This document shows positions 60,062 through 64,000 of a stretch of DNA of 64,000 bases, in pieces; position 1 is the first letter of the stretch, and each line of letters begins with the position of its first letter. The translations under genes and the position numbers were made by a program. The stretch is from Chryseobacterium cupriresistens (GTDB lineage: Bacteria > Bacteroidota > Bacteroidia > Flavobacteriales > Weeksellaceae). The stretch lies in contig NZ_JBKKJT010000001.1 of the NCBI RefSeq assembly GCF_046614675.1, positions 930,001 to 994,000 on the forward strand, given 5' to 3'. The notes beneath the pieces were generated by a model. The model was given only the letters and a program-made list of their open reading frames with translations, did no database searches and had not been told where the DNA came from.

Positions 60062-61492
60062 ATGAAAAAATTGTCCTTCACGATTATAGCAGCATTTCTA
60101 TTCTGCTCAGTGCAAGCTCAGATACAAAATGCCGGTTTTGAGAACATGACCGATGGATTACCCAATCACTGGAATATAAAAAAAGCAGATTCGTACGAAG
60201 GAAAAGTAGATTATACCCAATATTTTGGAGGAAAAGCCTCTATGCAGCTTATAGGAAAGGCTGATCATTCCAAAGACTTTCAATCTTTTTCTCAAAAAAT
60301 ACCTCTTGATATTCAGCAATTGCAAAAAATAGAAATCAGTGCCTATGTAAAATCTGAGAACACCAATGGGAAAATCAATCTATGGACACAGGTGAAGGAT
60401 GAGAAGGGGCAGATGATAGACTTTGGAAACTCAGAGTCACAACAAAAGTCCATTGCATTGAATAAAGACTGGACAAAATATTCTTTAATTTTCACTGTTG
60501 ATAAAAATGTAAAAAGCCTTCTTCTTGGAGGCGTATTCTCAGGAAACGGAACGGTTTGGTTTGACCACTTTGAACTGAACAGAATTGCATTTTCAAATGA
60601 AGAACCTTCGAAAAAATCTGCAAAATATATTCAGGAGTTTAAAGATATTGTGAAAAAGAATTCAATCTTTTCAGACCAACTGGACTGGAAAAATATTGAA
60701 ACCAACCTTCAATATCTTTCAAAAGGCATGAAAACCATTGATGATACAGACCCTGCATTGAGCTATATTATACAAAATCTAAGACAGGTTGGTGATAACC
60801 ATTCATTTATTTCCGGCAAAGAACGTTCAGAAAAACAAAAGAAAAGCAACACCAATGAGGCAAAGCCCGATTCCAGACTAATTGATCAGAGTATTGGCTA
60901 TATTTCTGTTCCCGGCTTTGGTTCCGTCAACACAGAAGTTGGAAATGATTTTGCCCTGCAGATTCACAATATGATTAAAAAACTGGACTCTGAAAATACG
61001 ATTAAAGGCTGGATTGTAGATCTGAGAGGCAATACAGGAGGAAATATGTATCCTATGATCGGAGGTCTCGGAAGTCTGATTGGAGAAGGAACTTTGGGAT
61101 ATTTTGTATATAAGGATAAAAAAACTCCATGGATTTATAAAGACAGGAAGTTTGGTTCCAATAAAATTACAGAACCTTATAATCTTAAAAGCGGACAATC
61201 TAAAATTGCAGTTCTGATAGGTCCAAACACCGCCAGTTCAGGAGAAGCTACAACAATTGCATTTATTGGAAAAAGCAATGTAAAACTCTTTGGAAAACCA
61301 TCTGCGGGCTATACTTCGGCCAATAGTATTTATCCGTTAAGCGATGGTAAAAGCTTTGCTCTGGCTTCTTCTTATGAAATGGACCGAAACGGGAAAGTCT
61401 ACTACGGGAAAATTGATCCGGACGTTCCGGTAGAATCCAAAGAAGGTCACGATATGGATCTGGAGACTGCTAAAGCCTGGATTTTAAATTAG
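60062..61492 (+). CDS. S41-family C-terminal-processing-type peptidase with N-terminal beta domain
   Basis: 476 residues: Sec signal peptide (KLSFTIIAAFLFCSVQAQ), a beta-sandwich carbohydrate-binding-module-like domain (about 20-175: GFENMTDGLPNHWNI... TVWFDHFELN), then an S41 protease core with the catalytic Ser in IGPNTASSGEATTIAFIG near residue 398 and the GWIVDLRGNTGGNMYPM segment. A PDZ domain is not obvious. It is exported to the periplasm or surface. Such secreted S41 proteins process or degrade extracellular substrates; the target is unknown. Confidence 0.88.
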   Translation: MKKLSFTIIAAFLFCSVQAQIQNAGFENMTDGLPNHWNIKKADSYEGKVDYTQYFGGKASMQLIGKADHSKDFQSFSQKIPLDIQQLQKIEISAYVKSENTNGKINLWTQVKDEKGQMIDFGNSESQQKSIALNKDWTKYSLIFTVDKNVKSLLLGGVFSGNGTVWFDHFELNRIAFSNEEPSKKSAKYIQEFKDIVKKNSIFSDQLDWKNIETNLQYLSKGMKTIDDTDPALSYIIQNLRQVGDNHSFISGKERSEKQKKSNTNEAKPDSRLIDQSIGYISVPGFGSVNTEVGNDFALQIHNMIKKLDSENTIKGWIVDLRGNTGGNMYPMIGGLGSLIGEGTLGYFVYKDKKTPWIYKDRKFGSNKITEPYNLKSGQSKIAVLIGPNTASSGEATTIAFIGKSNVKLFGKPSAGYTSANSIYPLSDGKSFALASSYEMDRNGKVYYGKIDPDVPVESKEGHDMDLETAKAWILN

Positions 61493-61500
61493 TTTCAGAC

Positions 61501-61524
61501 TTATCCACAAAAAAATGTGGATAA
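61501..61524. promoter_or_regulatory. Inverted pair of DnaA-box sequences
   Basis: TTATCCACA (61501-61509) and its exact inverse TGTGGATAA (61516-61524), six A apart. Both fit the TTATNCACA DnaA-box consensus exactly. The pair can also form a 9-bp hairpin, but no T-run follows, so it is a poor terminator. Only two boxes are present, so an origin is not claimed. Confidence 0.5.
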
Positions 61525-61598
61525 CTTGTGAATTTTAACATTTAATTCATTTTTCGTATTAAAATAATTACTACATTTACTATGTAATAAACATCGAA

Positions 61599-61664
61599 GT
61601 GGAAACTTTATTTGCTTTTCTTACTACTCTTGAAATTGCAATTAAATTTGAAATAAAAATTTAA
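61599..61664 (+). CDS. Candidate 21-residue peptide with own terminator
   Basis: GTG-initiated frame of 21 codons (METLFAFLTTLEIAIKFEIKI) whose stop codon runs directly into an intrinsic terminator. Hydrophobic and amphipathic. A weak -7-like TACATTTA lies 20 bp upstream. Very short and without recognised homology, so it may be chance; the link to the terminator is what makes it notable. Confidence 0.3.
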   Translation: METLFAFLTTLEIAIKFEIKI

Positions 61665-61687
61665 GCACAGCATTGTCGGCTGTGCTT
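61663..61687 (+). terminator. Intrinsic terminator
   Basis: Perfect 9-bp stem AAGCACAGC / GCTGTGCTT with a 7-base loop and a following TTT run, directly after the 21-codon frame. It could serve that frame or the S41 gene. Confidence 0.75.
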
Positions 61688-61732
61688 TTTATTGTTGTCT
61701 AATTAAAAAAATGAGATGTATTTATCTACTGG

Positions 61733-61753
61733 ATCTGCCTCTAAAGGGCAGAT
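61733..61753 (+). terminator. Second intrinsic terminator before tRNA-Arg
   Basis: Stem ATCTGCC / GGCAGAT with a 7-base loop followed by TCTTTT. It insulates the tRNA gene from upstream transcription. Confidence 0.6.
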
Positions 61754-61905
61754 TCTTTTATCCTACATCCTTTTATAGAAGTATTTTCGCATATTTGCTA
61801 TAAAATGTACAAAACGGTACAAACATCTTTGCCCCAGTCTCCATTCTCTGCATTAATTGTTGATTATTAAAATTAAATAATTTGTATTTTTATGAATCAA
61901 ACCAA

Positions 61906-61977
61906 GGCCTCATAGTTCAATGGATATAATAGAAGTTTCCTAAACTTTAGATCCAGGTTCGATTCCTGGTGAGGCCA
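61906..61977 (+). tRNA. tRNA-Arg (anticodon CCT)
   Basis: Cloverleaf is complete: acceptor GGCCTCA / TGAGGCC (7 bp), D-arm beginning GTTCAATGGATA, anticodon stem GAAGT / ACTTT with loop TTCCTAA (anticodon CCT, reads AGG), and T-arm CCAGG / CCTGG around TTCGATT. The discriminator is A; CCA is not encoded. It decodes the rare AGG arginine codon. It is flanked upstream by two terminators. Confidence 0.95.
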
Positions 61978-62069
61978 CAAATTTGCCAAATGGCACTAGC
62001 TAAATAAGATATATTATTTTATTTTCTTTCTATTTTAAGAAGAAATCAAGTCCTGTTTTTTCATCATTT

Positions 62070-64000
62070 CTAAACGATAATATATTTTTTGAGTACTTCA
62101 AGAAGGTCCGCCTGCTTTACAGGTTTGGGAAGGAAATCATTCATTCCGGCTTCAAGGCACTTTTCTTTTTCACCCAGCACATTTCCAGCTGTAACACCTA
62201 TGATAGGTATATGTTCATACCCCGGAAGCATTCTAATATTTCGTGTTGCCTCAATACCGCTCATTACCGGCATCTGTACATCCATCATAATAATGGAAAA
62301 CTGTTTTTTCCTGCATTCTTCCAAAGCCTGCAGCCCATTAACGGCTTCCGTTAGATGTATACCAGGTGCAAGAGATCTCATTATTCTATTATTCAGGACC
62401 ATATTCACTACGTTATCATCAACCAAAAGCACTTCTAATTCCGAATCAAATACATGCGAAGTTTTCTCAGGCTGATCCTTATTAATTTTCACTGTATAAC
62501 TTTGGTCTACCTTTTTTAAGGTTTTGTATAGATCATGAGATTTGATGGGTTTCAATAATAAATGTGCATTTTCTATTTTTCTAACTGAGCTAAGTATGCC
62601 CAGTTCTTCAGAAGAAGAAGAAAGTACTATAAATGGAGAAGTCTCATTTCGCTGATTGAACAGTCCTGTTATTTTATCTATTGTTTCCAATCCGGACATA
62701 ACAGGCATATGATAATCCATCAGGATCACATCGAACCGCTCACCTTTCAACAGGATCTCTAAGGCTTCCATCCCATTAGAAGCCAAGGTAGACTTGATAT
62801 TTTTATAGGTAAGCATATGCTCAAGAATGATCCTGTTGGTTTCATTATCATCAACCACTAAGGCTGTTTTAATAGTTATCTCCTCCTCGTCTCTCAATGG
62901 AGGGATCTCGTAAGGAATCTCAATGTCAAAGAAAAATACAGACCCTTTTTCCTTTACGCTGCTCAGCGACAAATGGCTTCCCATATATCCCAGGATATTG
63001 TTTGAAATCGTAAGTCCCAGACCCGTGCCACCATATTGTTTACTAATGGAACTGTTTTCCTGTGTAAAGGCATTAAAAATGTATTTTTGTTTCTCAATAG
63101 GGATGCCAATCCCAGTATCTCTTACTGAGAAGCGCAAAGCAATAGTACGATCATCCATGCGCAATTTCTCAACTTTCAGCTCAATCTCTCCCTTTTCTGT
63201 GAACTTCACAGCATTCCCGAGAAGGTTGATCAGGATCTGTTTTAACCTTGCTTCATCCATAAAAAGTATTTTGGGAAGACCCGGCTCAATATTGAGCAGA
63301 AGTTCAATATCTTTTTTCTGGGATTGATAAATAATCACATTGATCACCTGGCTCAACATATCATAAACATCACATTTTTCAATCAAGAGCTCCATTTTTC
63401 CGGATTCTATTTTAGAAAAATCCAATATATCATTGATGATGCTAAGAAGATTTTCCCCAGACTCATTGATGTAATTCAGATATTGCATCTGGGTTTCATT
63501 CAGCGGTGTCGTGAGGAGAAGGTCTGAAAAACCTATAACTCCGTTTAAAGGAGTCCTGATCTCATGACTCATATTAGCAAGAAATTCGGATTTTGCTTGG
63601 CTGGCTGTATCTGCTGTTTCTTTGGCATTTTTCAGTTCTTCATTGATCTTAACAGCATTGGTAATATTCTGTATGGAAATAATGACACCGCCTACTTCAT
63701 TTTTTGTAAGATACCAAGGTCCCACTTTAAGGTCGTAATGCTGAATTTCTTCTTTTCCTTCCACCTTTAACGTAAAATCACCGTTGATGTACGTTTTTCC
63801 CAACAGCGCATTCTTATAGATCTCTTTTCCTTCTTCGGGAATATTAGGTGATATTGTGAAAAGATTATTACCGATAAGATCTATATCATTCATATTAAAT
63901 TCCTCTCTCCATCTGCTGCTTACAGCAATATAGTTAAGGTCTTTATCAAACATAGCCAAAGGAACAGGAACATCAGTGGCAAAAGACTGCATTATAGCCT
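62070..64000 (-). CDS. Hybrid sensor histidine kinase with two receiver domains, N-terminus outside window
   Basis: At least 640 residues, open to the right edge of the window. In order: a PAS domain (PLAMFDKDLNYIAVSSRW...), a short coiled-coil, a HisKA dimerisation/phosphoacceptor domain with the His in FLANMSHEIRTPLNGV (about 145), a HATPase_c domain (N-box LGNAVKFTE, G-box FSVRDTGIGIP and GGTGLGL), then two receiver domains with phospho-acceptor Asp in LMDYHMPVMSG and MMDVQMPVMSG and the terminal KPVKQADLLEVL. This is a BarA/phosphorelay-like architecture, with no HPt domain seen. The signal and output regulator are not in the window. Confidence 0.95.
   Translation of the reverse strand, partial: AIMQSFATDVPVPLAMFDKDLNYIAVSSRWREEFNMNDIDLIGNNLFTISPNIPEEGKEIYKNALLGKTYINGDFTLKVEGKEEIQHYDLKVGPWYLTKNEVGGVIISIQNITNAVKINEELKNAKETADTASQAKSEFLANMSHEIRTPLNGVIGFSDLLLTTPLNETQMQYLNYINESGENLLSIINDILDFSKIESGKMELLIEKCDVYDMLSQVINVIIYQSQKKDIELLLNIEPGLPKILFMDEARLKQILINLLGNAVKFTEKGEIELKVEKLRMDDRTIALRFSVRDTGIGIPIEKQKYIFNAFTQENSSISKQYGGTGLGLTISNNILGYMGSHLSLSSVKEKGSVFFFDIEIPYEIPPLRDEEEITIKTALVVDDNETNRIILEHMLTYKNIKSTLASNGMEALEILLKGERFDVILMDYHMPVMSGLETIDKITGLFNQRNETSPFIVLSSSSEELGILSSVRKIENAHLLLKPIKSHDLYKTLKKVDQSYTVKINKDQPEKTSHVFDSELEVLLVDDNVVNMVLNNRIMRSLAPGIHLTEAVNGLQALEECRKKQFSIIMMDVQMPVMSGIEATRNIRMLPGYEHIPIIGVTAGNVLGEKEKCLEAGMNDFLPKPVKQADLLEVLKKYIIV

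Larger units (their letters stand above)
61493..61905. other. Intergenic region with inverted DnaA boxes and two terminators
   Basis: 413 bp between the S41 peptidase gene and tRNA-Arg. It holds an inverted pair of TTATCCACA boxes (61501-61524), an AT-rich stretch, a possible 21-codon ORF with its own terminator, and a second terminator (61733-61753). No larger gene is seen. Confidence 0.6.

Noticed and set aside
61501..61600. Chromosomal origin of replication
   Set aside because: Only two DnaA boxes and no dnaA or other origin-linked gene; reported only as a box pair.

Overview
The window looks like chromosomal DNA of a flavobacterium, most probably Chryseobacterium or a close relative. The reasons are the low GC content, the Bacteroidota -7 promoter signature TAnnTTTG in front of several genes, and family content typical of Flavobacteriia: PorQ of the type IX secretion system, a TamL lipoprotein, a fused CcsB-CcsA cytochrome c maturation protein, the FtsK/LolA/LptF order, and lysine 6-transaminase paired with an ALDH7-type dehydrogenase. 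No rRNA, CRISPR array, prophage or complete insertion sequence was seen. One tRNA (Arg, anticodon CCT) is present.

Layout. 1-5.7 kb: a minus-strand tripartite RND efflux operon (GbsR-type regulator, lipoprotein adaptor, permease, outer-membrane factor cut by the window edge). 5.8-10.4 kb: GNAT acetyltransferase, DUF2007 protein, two lysine-catabolism enzymes, a 49-residue membrane peptide and a ribbon-helix-helix protein. 10.5-18.1 kb: SPFH protein, CcsBA, a frameshifted M50 protease-TPR gene, a Crp/Fnr regulator and a secreted isochorismatase-like hydrolase. 18.4-24.9 kb: FtsK, a lipoprotein, LolA, LptF/G permease and an unknown secreted protein. 24.9-30.6 kb: a FabH-like synthase, then frr and pyrH separated by about 3 kb of accessory DNA (unknown small gene, frameshifted zinc-ribbon-like gene, class 3 lipase). 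30.7-39.6 kb: porQ, cmk, a YtxH/holin-X membrane-stress trio, a SpoU methyltransferase overlapping divergently with tamL, a SanA-like protein, a ferredoxin-type oxidoreductase and a TlpA-like lipoprotein. 39.6-42.8 kb: an iron-siderophore-type ABC permease and its ATPase, split by a repeat-rich cassette with a GxxExxY gene. 42.8-49.4 kb: a MarR regulator with two perfect palindromic operators, then a fatty-acid beta-oxidation operon interrupted by a decayed four-helix-bundle (S23/IVP) gene between inverted repeats. 49.5-64 kb: small stress-type proteins, DUF2490 and TonB-dependent outer-membrane proteins, uvrA, a methyltransferase, an NAD(P)-binding protein, an epoxide hydrolase, an S41 protease, tRNA-Arg and a hybrid histidine kinase that runs off the end.

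The most unusual material is the repeat content. A roughly 200-bp element with 23-bp terminal inverted repeats and nested internal inverted repeats occurs as two full copies plus diverged or partial ones. Three of these surround the GxxExxY gene, next to a duplicated 3' end of the permease gene whose differences are nearly all silent. A second orphan-ORF cassette, the four-helix-bundle remnant, sits in the fad operon between its own inverted repeats. Together they suggest small non-autonomous cassettes that enter operons at gene junctions. Other points of interest are the twin MarR operators, a 16-codon ORF followed at once by a terminator upstream of a TonB receptor gene, and a pair of inverted DnaA-box sequences. 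All assignments rest on reading motifs; no database search was run.
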